From an uncultured Eubacteriales bacterium (GTDB lineage: Bacteria > Bacillota > Clostridia > Oscillospirales > CAG-272), in assembly GCA_949747515.1 (NCBI GenBank), contig CATKFO010000042.1, positions 1 through 63,742 of the forward strand: 63,742 bases of DNA, given 5' to 3'. Position 1 is the stretch's first letter, and every line of letters starts with the position of its first letter. The position numbers and the translations under genes are program-made. Positions 45,349 through 54,381 of this stretch are shown in pieces. The notes below the pieces were generated by a model. It searched no databases and was not told the DNA's origin. It was given only the letters and a program-made list of their open reading frames with translations.

Positions 45349-45753
45349 ATGGAATACGTGAAAAACAGGCTTGCCGCGGCGGACGTAGTTATCGCCGCCG
45401 TTTTGACCGCCGCCGCGATACTGACGCTGTTGTATCCGCGATTTTTCTCATTCGTCGACGAAGATATCGGATTATACGCCGTGGTTTCTACGGCCGATGA
45501 AGAATTCAGTCTTTCGCTTGAAGAGAACTCGAGCAGAACGGTGACGTCTAACGGCGTAACCCTAACGCTGACGGTCGAAAACGGCGGGATATTCGTCGAA
45601 ACTTCGAACTGTCCGGACGCCGTATGCGTCGGAACCGGACGAATAAAAAGGCCCGGCGCCGCGATAGTATGCGTCCCCGCAAAACTGTCCGTACGTATAG
45701 AGTCAAAATCCGGAGGGTGTGAAGGTGAAGAGGCGGACGTTCTCGTCGGCTAA
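45349..45753 (+). CDS. NusG domain II-containing membrane protein (EetA-like)
   Basis: A 134-residue protein with one N-terminal membrane segment (residues about 10-30) and an extracytoplasmic NusG_II-type beta domain, containing the motif ETSNCPDAVCVGTGRIKRPGAAIVCVP with paired cysteines. This family occurs beside Gx transporters and ApbE in Firmicutes. My recollection is that the Listeria extracellular electron-transfer protein EetA belongs here. The role is not proven: it may hold flavin or assist a flavoprotein. It overlaps the next gene by 29 bases. Confidence 0.75.
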   Translation: MEYVKNRLAAADVVIAAVLTAAAILTLLYPRFFSFVDEDIGLYAVVSTADEEFSLSLEENSSRTVTSNGVTLTLTVENGGIFVETSNCPDAVCVGTGRIKRPGAAIVCVPAKLSVRIESKSGGCEGEEADVLVG

Positions 45754-46264
45754 TATTTCTCCGCGCCGCGTCTCGCTGTATTCGGTTTTTCTGTCGGCGG
45801 CGATTATGATTTCGTACGCCGAGTCTATGATTCCCACGGCGGCTCCCGGTATGAAACCGGGGTTTGCCAATATTGCGATTATGGCGGCTATGTGTTTTTC
45901 TCCCGCTGCGGCCGTATGCGCGTCCGTCGGCAAGGTTTTCATATGCGCGGCGCTTTTCGGAAGCGGCGTCTCGCTGGCCATGTCGGCGGCTGGAGCTTTC
46001 TTCTCTTTGGCGCTTTTGCTCGCAGTGAGGGCGGCGAAGCCGAGAATTTTTAGCTGGATCGGAATCTCTATGATGTCGGCCGCCGCTCATAACGCGGGTC
46101 AGCTGTTCGCCGCATTTCTTCTCACCGGCAGCGCGGCTTCGTTCGCTTACGCTCCTCCACTGCTGATCTCGTCGGTCGTATGCGGAGCTTTAAGCGGACT
46201 TGTTATGAACGCTGCGTCCCCAGTAATAAAAAAGGGAAAATCCGCATATTATTACGGGAGATAA
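45725..46264 (+). CDS. Gx transporter family membrane protein (EetB-like)
   Basis: A 179-residue membrane protein with five to six hydrophobic segments, of the Gx/'heptaprenyl diphosphate synthase component I' family (ECF S-component-like). GMKPGFANIAIMAA and the GALSGLVMNA segment fit it. The GTG at 45725 lies seven bases after GGAGG; a GTG at 45719 is too close. The overlap with the NusG_II gene and the following apbE suggest a shared function, probably flavin or quinone handling at the membrane rather than prenyl synthesis. Confidence 0.78.
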   Translation: MKRRTFSSANISPRRVSLYSVFLSAAIMISYAESMIPTAAPGMKPGFANIAIMAAMCFSPAAAVCASVGKVFICAALFGSGVSLAMSAAGAFFSLALLLAVRAAKPRIFSWIGISMMSAAAHNAGQLFAAFLLTGSAASFAYAPPLLISSVVCGALSGLVMNAASPVIKKGKSAYYYGR

Positions 46265-46360
46265 TTTGATTAGAATGTAATACGAACGTCAAACATGAAA
46301 TCAGTATCCGGTAAAAACGGAAAATACATGAAAGGAAGCGCGTTTTTCGCGCGGAATATC

Positions 46361-47398
46361 ATGAAAAACTCAGTAAAAGCCTTGTCGTGCGCCGTCGCTC
46401 TGATTTTTGTACTGTCCTCCTGCGGAAAAGAGGCGGAGCAGTACGAGGACAGAGTAATCTACGGAATGGATTCATACGTTACCATACGCTTGCCTAAAGG
46501 GTCGGCGGATTCCGAAACTCTTGATGAAATCGAAAAGACGTGCGCGCGCATTATCGAAAAAAATGAAAAGCTCATGTCCTCTCATAAGGAAGACGCGGTA
46601 GTTTACGGTCTTAACCGAGACGTAGACTCGATAGTTGGAGCTAACGAAGCCCTCGTCTCGGTTATGGAATCCGCGCTTCAAATTGAAGAGCTTACCGACG
46701 GAGCTTTTTCTCCTACGCTCGGCGCTCTTACGGAGCTGTGGAACGTGACGGGAGGAGGTCCGGTTCCCGATGACGACGATATTCTCGAGGCTTTAGTGCA
46801 TATTTCATCAGACGCTTTGAACGTGAACGGAGAAAACATATCTTTTGATTCGAACGACGGCTGCCGGATCGATTTGGGAGCTATCGGAAAAGGGTATACC
46901 GCACAGGAACTCGTAGAGTATCTTTCGACTACGGACGTGCCGTACGGCATCGTGTCCGTCGGAGGAAACGTGGGAGTGTTCGGTTCGAAGAATAACGGTG
47001 AAAAGTATAAGGTTGGTATAAGCGACCCCGACGACAAATCGTCCGCCGTCGGATATATTTACATGGATTCCGGTTTTCTTTCAGTATCGGGCGATTACGA
47101 GCGATACTTTGAACAGGACGGAAAAAGATATCACCATATAATCGATCCGGCTACCGGTCGTCCCGCCGAAAGCGGACTCCGAAGCGCCGCCGCGCTCGTT
47201 CCCGACGGCGCGAACGCCGACGCGCTGTCAACGGCTATTTTCGTAATGGGGGCGGATCGCGCTCTTGAACTTTATAAAAGCGGACGCGTAAGATTCGAGG
47301 CCGTTCTTATTACAAGCGACGGAGAAATAATCCTGACGGACGGGCTGAAAAACGGCGAGTTCGAACTTAACTCGAAAAAATACTCCGTTAAAAATTAA
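46361..47398 (+). CDS. apbE: FAD:protein FMN transferase, lipoprotein
   Basis: ApbE covalently attaches FMN to Thr/Ser of exported or membrane flavoproteins. The 345-residue form from 46361 has a lipoprotein signal peptide with lipobox LSSC (C21), the YGMDSYVTI start of the catalytic domain, GGGPVPDDDDI, DLGAIGKGYTAQE, GGNVGVFG and HHIIDPATGRP. Earlier in-frame ATGs at 46295 and 46328 exist. AAAGGA at 46331-46336 is separated from the chosen ATG by a GCGCG-TTTTT-CGCGC hairpin. No FMN-binding target protein is seen nearby. Confidence 0.9.
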   Translation: MKNSVKALSCAVALIFVLSSCGKEAEQYEDRVIYGMDSYVTIRLPKGSADSETLDEIEKTCARIIEKNEKLMSSHKEDAVVYGLNRDVDSIVGANEALVSVMESALQIEELTDGAFSPTLGALTELWNVTGGGPVPDDDDILEALVHISSDALNVNGENISFDSNDGCRIDLGAIGKGYTAQELVEYLSTTDVPYGIVSVGGNVGVFGSKNNGEKYKVGISDPDDKSSAVGYIYMDSGFLSVSGDYERYFEQDGKRYHHIIDPATGRPAESGLRSAAALVPDGANADALSTAIFVMGADRALELYKSGRVRFEAVLITSDGEIILTDGLKNGEFELNSKKYSVKN

Positions 47399-47420
47399 CT
47401 CGTAACATTTGGAGAACAAA

Positions 47421-48842
47421 TTGAAAAAAGATCATTTTATCTCCCCTCGGATAATCGAGGCGGAGCTGGCTGAGGCTCGGGAAATAGCGGAACAGCTTGA
47501 AAAAAGGGGACTTACGGGAGACCGGGCCCCCGGATATTATATTCAAACGTTCGGTTGTCAGCAAAACGAGGCTGATAGCGAAACTCTTGCGGGGCTTGCG
47601 GAAACGATGGGATATAGGCGCGTTCTATCTCCTTCAGACGCAAAGCTTATACTTGTCAACACCTGCGCGATCAGAGAGCACGCCGAAAAACGGGCTCTTT
47701 CCATTATAGGAGAATATAAGCACGTCAGAGAAAACGACCCGGAGCTCATAATAGGAGTGGGCGGCTGCATGGTAACTCAGAGAAGCCGCGCGGATAAGTT
47801 TAAAACGAGCTATCCGTACGTTTCGTTTACGTTCGATACGGGTTCTATCCATTCCGTGCCGTCGCTGGTGAAGGCGGCCATGGAAAAAAAGAAACGAAGC
47901 TTCGTTATCGGCGACGAATATAAAATTTCCGAAGGATTGCCTGTTTCCAGATCGTCCGGGCACAGCGCGTGGCTGTCGATCATGTATGGCTGCAATAACT
48001 TTTGCTCATACTGTATCGTGCCCTATGTTCGGGGACGCGAAAGAAGCAGACTGGCCGACGACGTGGTTGAAGACGCGAGAAGGCTTGTGGCCGACGGCGC
48101 TAAAGAGATAACTTTGCTGGGCCAAAACGTGAATTCTTACGGTTTAGATTTAGAGGATCAGGGCGGTATTGCGTCGATCATGCGCCGGATATGCGAAATT
48201 GAGGGAGACTTTAGGCTTAAATTTATGACGAGTCATCCCAAGGACGCGTCCGACGCTTTGATTGAAGCCGTAGCGTCGGAAGACAAGATAGTAAAACAGT
48301 TTCATCTGCCCGTGCAGTCCGGATCCGACGACGTTTTGCGAAGAATGAACAGAAAATATACGACGGAGCATTACCTCGGACGTATTGAAAAAATAAAAAA
48401 AGCATGTCCGGATATAACGCTTACGACGGATATAATCGTAGGATTTCCGGGAGAGACGGACGAGGATTTCCGCATGACGACGGATCTTCTCCGAGAAGTC
48501 GGATACGATATGGCGTTCTCTTTCATTTATTCTCCAAGAGAGGGAACTCCCGCGGCGAAAATGGAAGAACAGATAGATAAGTCCGTCGCGACCTCTCGCC
48601 TTCAGAAGCTGATAGCTCTTCAGGATGAAATATCGGTGAAAAGAAATTCCCGTTTTATAGGTCGTACCCTCCGTCTGCTTGCGGACGAGGTAAGCCGAAC
48701 CGACGAAAATATGTTGACGGGACGCGGTCAGCCTGCGAGACCAGTTCACTTTGCGGGGGACAAGTCTCTTATCGGACGGTTCGCAGACGTCGAGATAACC
48801 TCGGCAGGCTCGTATTCTATAGAAGGAATACTTAAAAAATAA
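47421..48842 (+). CDS. miaB: tRNA-2-methylthio-N6-dimethylallyladenosine synthase
   Basis: Radical-SAM methylthiotransferase acting on i6A37 of tRNAs. The 473-residue protein has the UPF0004 domain with C46, C82 and C116 for one [4Fe-4S] cluster, the radical-SAM CxxxCxxC at C191, C195, C198 for the other, and a TRAM domain. TTG is the start codon at 47421, six bases after TTTGGAG; the TTG at 47409 is the ribosome site itself. Followed by a YlbF-family gene and mutS, mutL, as in Bacillus (ymcB-ymcA-cotE-mutS-mutL). Confidence 0.95.
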   Translation: MKKDHFISPRIIEAELAEAREIAEQLEKRGLTGDRAPGYYIQTFGCQQNEADSETLAGLAETMGYRRVLSPSDAKLILVNTCAIREHAEKRALSIIGEYKHVRENDPELIIGVGGCMVTQRSRADKFKTSYPYVSFTFDTGSIHSVPSLVKAAMEKKKRSFVIGDEYKISEGLPVSRSSGHSAWLSIMYGCNNFCSYCIVPYVRGRERSRLADDVVEDARRLVADGAKEITLLGQNVNSYGLDLEDQGGIASIMRRICEIEGDFRLKFMTSHPKDASDALIEAVASEDKIVKQFHLPVQSGSDDVLRRMNRKYTTEHYLGRIEKIKKACPDITLTTDIIVGFPGETDEDFRMTTDLLREVGYDMAFSFIYSPREGTPAAKMEEQIDKSVATSRLQKLIALQDEISVKRNSRFIGRTLRLLADEVSRTDENMLTGRGQPARPVHFAGDKSLIGRFADVEITSAGSYSIEGILKK

Positions 48843-48868
48843 AAATACTGAAGAAGGAAGATATAAAA

Positions 48869-49261
48869 ATGGAAAACAATGTTCTGACAAATGAAATGAA
48901 GATCGCCGCCGGAGCTCTCGGCTCGCTTATTAAGAACGACGAAAGAGCAAAGGCCCTCGACGCGGCTATGGAAGAATACGAAAGATGCGAGGAACTCAAC
49001 GGCCTTATCGCCGAGTATAACACGCAGCAGAGTCTTATTTCCAACGCCGTCGACTCAGACGAAGCGACTCGCGAAGCTATAAGCAAGCGCATAGACGAAA
49101 TTTATACAAAGGTTACCGAGCACCCGGTATACGCGGCTTACATTGAAGCTAAGGAAAATTTCGACGCGCTTATGAACGAGGTGTACGGAGAGCTTCAGTT
49201 TGCTATAACCGGCTCGCGTCCCTGCGCTCACGACTGTTCCTCATGCGGAGGATGCCACTGA
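48869..49261 (+). CDS. YlbF/YmcA family protein with C-terminal cysteine cluster
   Basis: A 130-residue helical protein of the Com_YlbF family. In Bacillus, YlbF, YmcA and YaaT form an iron-sulphur complex that affects RNase Y and development. Here the N-terminal 110 residues are helical (RAKALDAAMEEYERCEELNGLI) and the tail ends in four cysteines, C119, C123, C126 and C129 (CxxxCxxCxxC), which would suit a metal or iron-sulphur site. It sits 26 bp after miaB, as ymcA does in Bacillus. AGAAGGAAG precedes the ATG. Confidence 0.85.
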   Translation: MENNVLTNEMKIAAGALGSLIKNDERAKALDAAMEEYERCEELNGLIAEYNTQQSLISNAVDSDEATREAISKRIDEIYTKVTEHPVYAAYIEAKENFDALMNEVYGELQFAITGSRPCAHDCSSCGGCH

Positions 49262-49360
49262 CCGCAACTTTACGGACAGGTTGACAAACAACTATGCGGA
49301 AATACCCGCGGACATATATTTTTTAACAATGCGCCGCCGGAAAGAAGGGATGGATAAGCT

Positions 49361-51952
49361 ATGACTCCAATGATGAAGCAGTATTTTGAAATAAAGGATC
49401 AGTACCGGGACTATATCCTTTTCTATAGGCTCGGAGACTTTTATGAAATGTTTTTTGAAGACGCTCAGCTTGCCTCTCGGGAGCTTGATCTTACCCTTAC
49501 CGGCCGCGACTGCGGCGAAGAGCAGAGAGCTCCTATGTGCGGGGTGCCTTATCACTCCAGCGAGGGGTATATCGGCAAGCTGATTGAAAAGGGATATAAG
49601 GTGGCGATATGCGAGCAAACGGAGGATCCGGCGACCGCGAAGAATCTTGTCCGCCGGGAGGTGGTTCGCGTAATCACGCCTGGAACGGTCGTGGAGTCAG
49701 ACCTTCTTTCGGCGGACAAAAATAATTATCTCTGCACGATATACTGCGACGGAACGTCGGCTGGAATTTGCTTCGCCGATATTTCCACGGCTTTCATATG
49801 CGCTACGTCGACGGACGGAACCTCCTCGGAGGATGGACTTACCGGAGAGCTATCCATATATTCTCCCAAAGAAATTATCACGAACGTCCCGAAAAAGAAG
49901 ATACCGCGCGCGGCTGAATTTATTGAGGAGAGACTCGACGCTTTGTTCACAGACGGAGCTTCCGGGTATTTTGAACCGGAGTCTTGTATCGGCAGAGCCA
50001 GAGATCAATTCGGAGCCGATCAAATTGAGGGAAAATCCCGCGCGGCTTTGGTCGCCGTGGGCGCGGCGCTTAAGTACGTTGCCGAGACGCAGATGAAGGA
50101 CATATCGTATCTGCGTACTCTCGCTACATACGAAAGTTCGGAATTTCTTGAAATGGATATATCTACGCGGAGAAATCTTGAGCTTTGCGAAACTATGCTC
50201 ACAAAAGAAAAGCGAGGCTCTCTCCTTTGGGTTTTGGATAAAACGGGAACCGCTATGGGAGCCCGGCTTTTGAAAAAATATATAGAACATCCTCTTACTA
50301 ACGTTAGGCGTATCGTTTCACGTCAGCAGGCGACGGAAGAGCTTAAGGATAATTTTATGCTTCGGGAAGAGGTGCGCGATATTCTTTCAGGAGCGCTCGA
50401 CTTGGAGCGTCTTGTTACTAAGGTAAACTACGGTACCGCGGGGGCGAAGGATCTCCGTGCAATCGCGGAGACGGTGAGGCTTCTTCCGACCGTAAGGGAA
50501 GCCCTGTCCGGCATAGCGTCCGGCGAACTTGCTTCAATACGGGATAATCTCGATACTCTCGAGGATATTTTTACGGCTATAGATTCCGCTATCGTCGATT
50601 TGCCGCCTTTTCAAGTGAGAGAAGGAGGTATGATTCGAGACGGATATAATTCCGGAGTGGACGAGCTTCGTTACATTATGAAAAACGGTAAGGATTGGAT
50701 TAAGAGCGCGGAGGCGGACGAGAGAGAAAAATTAGGGGTTAAAAGCTTAAAGATCGGTTACAACCGCGTGTTCGGATATTATATCGAGGTTCCTCGTTCC
50801 GCATCCGACCAGATACCTGATTCTTATATCAGGAAGCAGACTCTTTCCGACAAGGAGAGGTACATTACAGACGAGCTAAAGACTATGGAATCGACTATTC
50901 TCGGCGCGGAGGACAAGCTGAAAAATCTTGAATACGAGCTGTTCTGCGACGTGAGAGGAATCGTAGCGGACGCGGAGACGCGTATAAGAGCTTCCGCAGA
51001 CGCTCTCGCGCGGCTCGACGTATTTGTTTCTTTTGCGGAGACGGCCGCTCAGAACGGATATGCGCGTCCTGAAGTTGACAACGGAGATACGATCGAGATA
51101 AAGGACGGAAGACACCCGGTCGTAGAACGTTTCGTCAGAGATTCATATTTTGTCCCAAACGACGCGTTCCTCAATACGACCGACAGCCGACTCGCGCTTA
51201 TTACCGGTCCGAATATGGCGGGTAAATCTACGTATATGAGGCAAACGGCTCTAATAGTCCTTATGGCTCAGATAGGCTCCTTCGTACCCGCTTCCGAGGC
51301 GAGAATAGGGGTAGTCGACAAGCTGTTTACCAGGGTCGGAGCTTCCGACGATCTTGCCTCGGGTCAATCGACGTTTATGCTTGAAATGCGCGAGGTAGCT
51401 TATATTTTGAACAACGCCACCCGACGCAGCTTTATAATATACGACGAAATAGGCCGAGGCACGAGCACGTACGACGGAATGAGTATCGCTCGGTCAGTTG
51501 CGGAATATACCGCGGGACGAAAGCTTGGAGCGAAGACCATGTTCGCCACGCATTATCACGAGCTGACCTCTCTTGAAGAGGAAATGGAAGGAGTCGTTAA
51601 TTATAATATTGCGGCGAAAAAGAGGGGAGACGGCGTTACGTTTCTCAGAAAGATTTTAAAAGGTCCCGCAGACGATAGCTACGGTATCGAAGTAGCAAAG
51701 CTGGCCGGAGTTCCCGGAGAAATAACAAAACGCGCCAAGGAAATACTTCGCGAGCTTGAAAGCGGAGCGCCCAATCAGCCTCCGGCATGCCGTAAAGGCG
51801 GCGATAACGCGGTCGAAGACGACGTCGCTATCAGTATGCTCGAGAGCGCGGCTGAATCCGTGGCCGATCGTATCAGAGCGTCGGATATAAACACTCTTAC
51901 TCCGATCGAGGCGATGAATCTTATATTTGAGTGGAAAAAGATGCTGATGTAA
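49361..51952 (+). CDS. mutS: DNA mismatch repair protein MutS
   Basis: Recognises mismatches and starts repair with MutL. The 863-residue protein has the mismatch-contact Phe-x-Glu in FYRLGDFYEMFFEDA, the Walker A loop TGPNMAGKSTYMRQ, Walker B YDEIGRGTSTYDG and the C-terminal ATFATHYHELTSL region. Length is normal for MutS1. It follows the YlbF gene by 99 bp and precedes mutL by 77 bp. Confidence 0.97.
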   Translation: MTPMMKQYFEIKDQYRDYILFYRLGDFYEMFFEDAQLASRELDLTLTGRDCGEEQRAPMCGVPYHSSEGYIGKLIEKGYKVAICEQTEDPATAKNLVRREVVRVITPGTVVESDLLSADKNNYLCTIYCDGTSAGICFADISTAFICATSTDGTSSEDGLTGELSIYSPKEIITNVPKKKIPRAAEFIEERLDALFTDGASGYFEPESCIGRARDQFGADQIEGKSRAALVAVGAALKYVAETQMKDISYLRTLATYESSEFLEMDISTRRNLELCETMLTKEKRGSLLWVLDKTGTAMGARLLKKYIEHPLTNVRRIVSRQQATEELKDNFMLREEVRDILSGALDLERLVTKVNYGTAGAKDLRAIAETVRLLPTVREALSGIASGELASIRDNLDTLEDIFTAIDSAIVDLPPFQVREGGMIRDGYNSGVDELRYIMKNGKDWIKSAEADEREKLGVKSLKIGYNRVFGYYIEVPRSASDQIPDSYIRKQTLSDKERYITDELKTMESTILGAEDKLKNLEYELFCDVRGIVADAETRIRASADALARLDVFVSFAETAAQNGYARPEVDNGDTIEIKDGRHPVVERFVRDSYFVPNDAFLNTTDSRLALITGPNMAGKSTYMRQTALIVLMAQIGSFVPASEARIGVVDKLFTRVGASDDLASGQSTFMLEMREVAYILNNATRRSFIIYDEIGRGTSTYDGMSIARSVAEYTAGRKLGAKTMFATHYHELTSLEEEMEGVVNYNIAAKKRGDGVTFLRKILKGPADDSYGIEVAKLAGVPGEITKRAKEILRELESGAPNQPPACRKGGDNAVEDDVAISMLESAAESVADRIRASDINTLTPIEAMNLIFEWKKMLM

Positions 51953-52029
51953 GGGGCGACGCATACTCCTGCGCAGCGAGACATAAAAAGCGCCGGAGCA
52001 AACGCCGAGGCGGCGGGAAGGAGTTAGAC

Positions 52030-54294
52030 GTGGGAAGAATAAACGTGCTTGGATTTGACGTGGCCAATCTTATTGCTGCGGGAGAAGTTGTGGATCGGCC
52101 CTCTTCCATTGTAAAGGAGCTTCTCGAAAATTCAATCGACGCGGGAGCCGATGCGGTGACCGTCGAAATACAGCGCGGCGGCGTAGCGTTTATAAGAATT
52201 TCCGATAACGGCTGCGGCATGGAGCCCGAGGATTTGCCAGTCGCCATACTTCGTCACGCTACGAGCAAAATAAGCGGAGCCGACGATCTGAGCCGTATAA
52301 GCACTCTCGGATTCAGAGGAGAAGCGCTTGCGGCGATTTCATCCGTGTCGCGTATGCGGATATTTTCACGTCCTCACGGGTCAAGCGAGGGAGCCATGCT
52401 TACGGCGGACGGCGGCGAGGTGGTAGATATTACGGAGACGGGCTGCGCCGAGGGAACGACCGTAGTAGTCGAGGAACTGTTTTACAATGTTCCAGCGCGG
52501 AGGAAGTTTCTGAAAAAGGACGCTACGGAGGCCGCGGCGGTGGGCGCTCTTGTGGAAAGGATAGCTTTGTCTCGTCCGGACATCTCCATAAAGTATATAT
52601 GCGACGGAGCGTTAAAATTTTATACCCAGGGAGACGGAAGGCTAACGAGCGCCATACATACGGTTTTTGGGCGCGACGTATCGTCGAGAATGATAAAGGT
52701 CGACCGTTCCGCAGAAGGAATATCCGTCGCAGGATTTACATCCGAGCCGGATCTTATAAAATCTAACAGAAATACGGAAAACTTTTTTGTTAACGGCAGA
52801 TATGTTAAGAGCAAGACTGTTATGGCCGCTGTAGAACAGGCGTACCGCGCTCGGATTCCAGCGGACAAGTTTCCGTTCTGCGTGCTTAATATCGATTTGA
52901 ATCCGGCCGCCGTCGACGTAAACGTTCATCCGGCAAAGCTTGAGATCAAATTTTCAAATGAAAAAATAATTTTCGACGCGGTTTATTACGCCGTAATTAA
53001 CGCTTTAGAATCTACGGTAGTTCGACCGGAACTAAATATATTTCCAAAGCGAAAGAATCCTACCGAATCCATATCCTGCGCTTCTGATATAAGGACGAAT
53101 AACTCCGTTCCCAGCCGTGTTATCGCGTCCGTCGGCGCTAAGACGCAAATAAAAGAGAAAGGCGCAAATTTGCAGCCCGAAGCGGGACGATACGGCGCGA
53201 GTACGGAGAAGATAGAGGAGACCTCGGATCCTCGGGAACGGATAAAAAAATCGGATTTTTGGATCGACGGCAAGGAAGCTCGCCGTTTGCTCGGAGCGTT
53301 TGTTCCCGCGGATTCGAAGGAAAAGCTTCCTGAGCAGACCAAGATACGCTTTGACGATAACGAATGTGAAAAAACGAGCGGCGGCGCGATAAATTTCCCG
53401 TCTGAAACTTTTTCTGAAAGAGACGCTTCCCCTGCCAAGGACGCCGACCATCGTGCGGAGAGGCAATATGAAACCGCGCGGGAAAAAGAATTCGCTCTGA
53501 AAACTTTACCTGCGTCTGAGACGTCCGGTTCGTTGAAAACCGGCGACGACGCAGGCGACTCTTTAAAATCCTCCTGCGCAATGAGCGCAGCCTCGTCGGA
53601 GGCTCCGGTCAAGACGACGATCGACGCAGCTGAATCCGCCGGCAATATTTCGCATAAAAAAGATTTTAAAGCGTCGGAGGAATCCGGAGATTATGTTATT
53701 CTCGGAGAGGCGTACAATACTTACGTGATACTTCAGCTTGAGGACAGACTTCTGTTTGTAGATAAGCATGCTGCTCACGAAAGAATTATCTTTGACGAGC
53801 TGAAACGCAAAATGAAGGAAACGGAGCGAGGCGGACAAATACTTATGATTCCAAGACGGCTTACCGTCCTTGAGATCGAGGCGGCCGCGCTTGAAGAATA
53901 CGGAGATCGCGTGAGAAGCCTTGGGTTCGAATTTTTTACAGAAAGAGACGGCGCCGCGGTAAAGGTTAACGTTACTCAAATTCCCGACATGCTCTCATGC
54001 GACGAAGCGGTAGAGCTCATGAGCTCTCTGATATCTCAACTTTCCGACGTAGGAGCGGGGGTAGAAGCCGCCGCGGAGGAATTCTTTGAAGCGAGACTTT
54101 TTCAGGCTTCATGCAAGGCCGCCGTCAAAGGCGGGAGGATATACGATAGGGCTCATATCAAATGGATATGCGACAGATTGATTGAAAGGCCGGGGGAAGA
54201 CGGAGCCGTTATTCGCACTTGTCCGCACGGAAGACCCGTGGCGTTCGAGGTGAAAAAATCCTCTATAGACCGGCAGTTCGCGCGAATCGGATAA
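52030..54294 (+). CDS. mutL: DNA mismatch repair protein MutL
   Basis: GHKL ATPase that couples MutS to strand cutting. The 754-residue protein has IAAGEVVDRPSSIVKELLENSIDAGA, ISDNGCGM and LGFRGEALAAI motifs in the N-terminus, a long Ser/Glu-rich linker (about 340-560), and a C-terminal endonuclease-type domain with DKHAAHERIIFDEL (close to the DQHAxxERxxxE site) and ASCKAAVK and CPHGRPV metal motifs. The start is GTG at 52030, six bases after AAGGAG. An intact nuclease motif suggests methyl-independent repair, as in other Firmicutes. Confidence 0.96.
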   Translation: MGRINVLGFDVANLIAAGEVVDRPSSIVKELLENSIDAGADAVTVEIQRGGVAFIRISDNGCGMEPEDLPVAILRHATSKISGADDLSRISTLGFRGEALAAISSVSRMRIFSRPHGSSEGAMLTADGGEVVDITETGCAEGTTVVVEELFYNVPARRKFLKKDATEAAAVGALVERIALSRPDISIKYICDGALKFYTQGDGRLTSAIHTVFGRDVSSRMIKVDRSAEGISVAGFTSEPDLIKSNRNTENFFVNGRYVKSKTVMAAVEQAYRARIPADKFPFCVLNIDLNPAAVDVNVHPAKLEIKFSNEKIIFDAVYYAVINALESTVVRPELNIFPKRKNPTESISCASDIRTNNSVPSRVIASVGAKTQIKEKGANLQPEAGRYGASTEKIEETSDPRERIKKSDFWIDGKEARRLLGAFVPADSKEKLPEQTKIRFDDNECEKTSGGAINFPSETFSERDASPAKDADHRAERQYETAREKEFALKTLPASETSGSLKTGDDAGDSLKSSCAMSAASSEAPVKTTIDAAESAGNISHKKDFKASEESGDYVILGEAYNTYVILQLEDRLLFVDKHAAHERIIFDELKRKMKETERGGQILMIPRRLTVLEIEAAALEEYGDRVRSLGFEFFTERDGAAVKVNVTQIPDMLSCDEAVELMSSLISQLSDVGAGVEAAAEEFFEARLFQASCKAAVKGGRIYDRAHIKWICDRLIERPGEDGAVIRTCPHGRPVAFEVKKSSIDRQFARIG

Positions 54295-54381
54295 TTTTAA
54301 CTGATAATTATAATCGATCAGACCTGGAGCCGAAGGCGATGGAGCGGCGGCCCCATGAATACACTTATACGGAGAAAGCGC

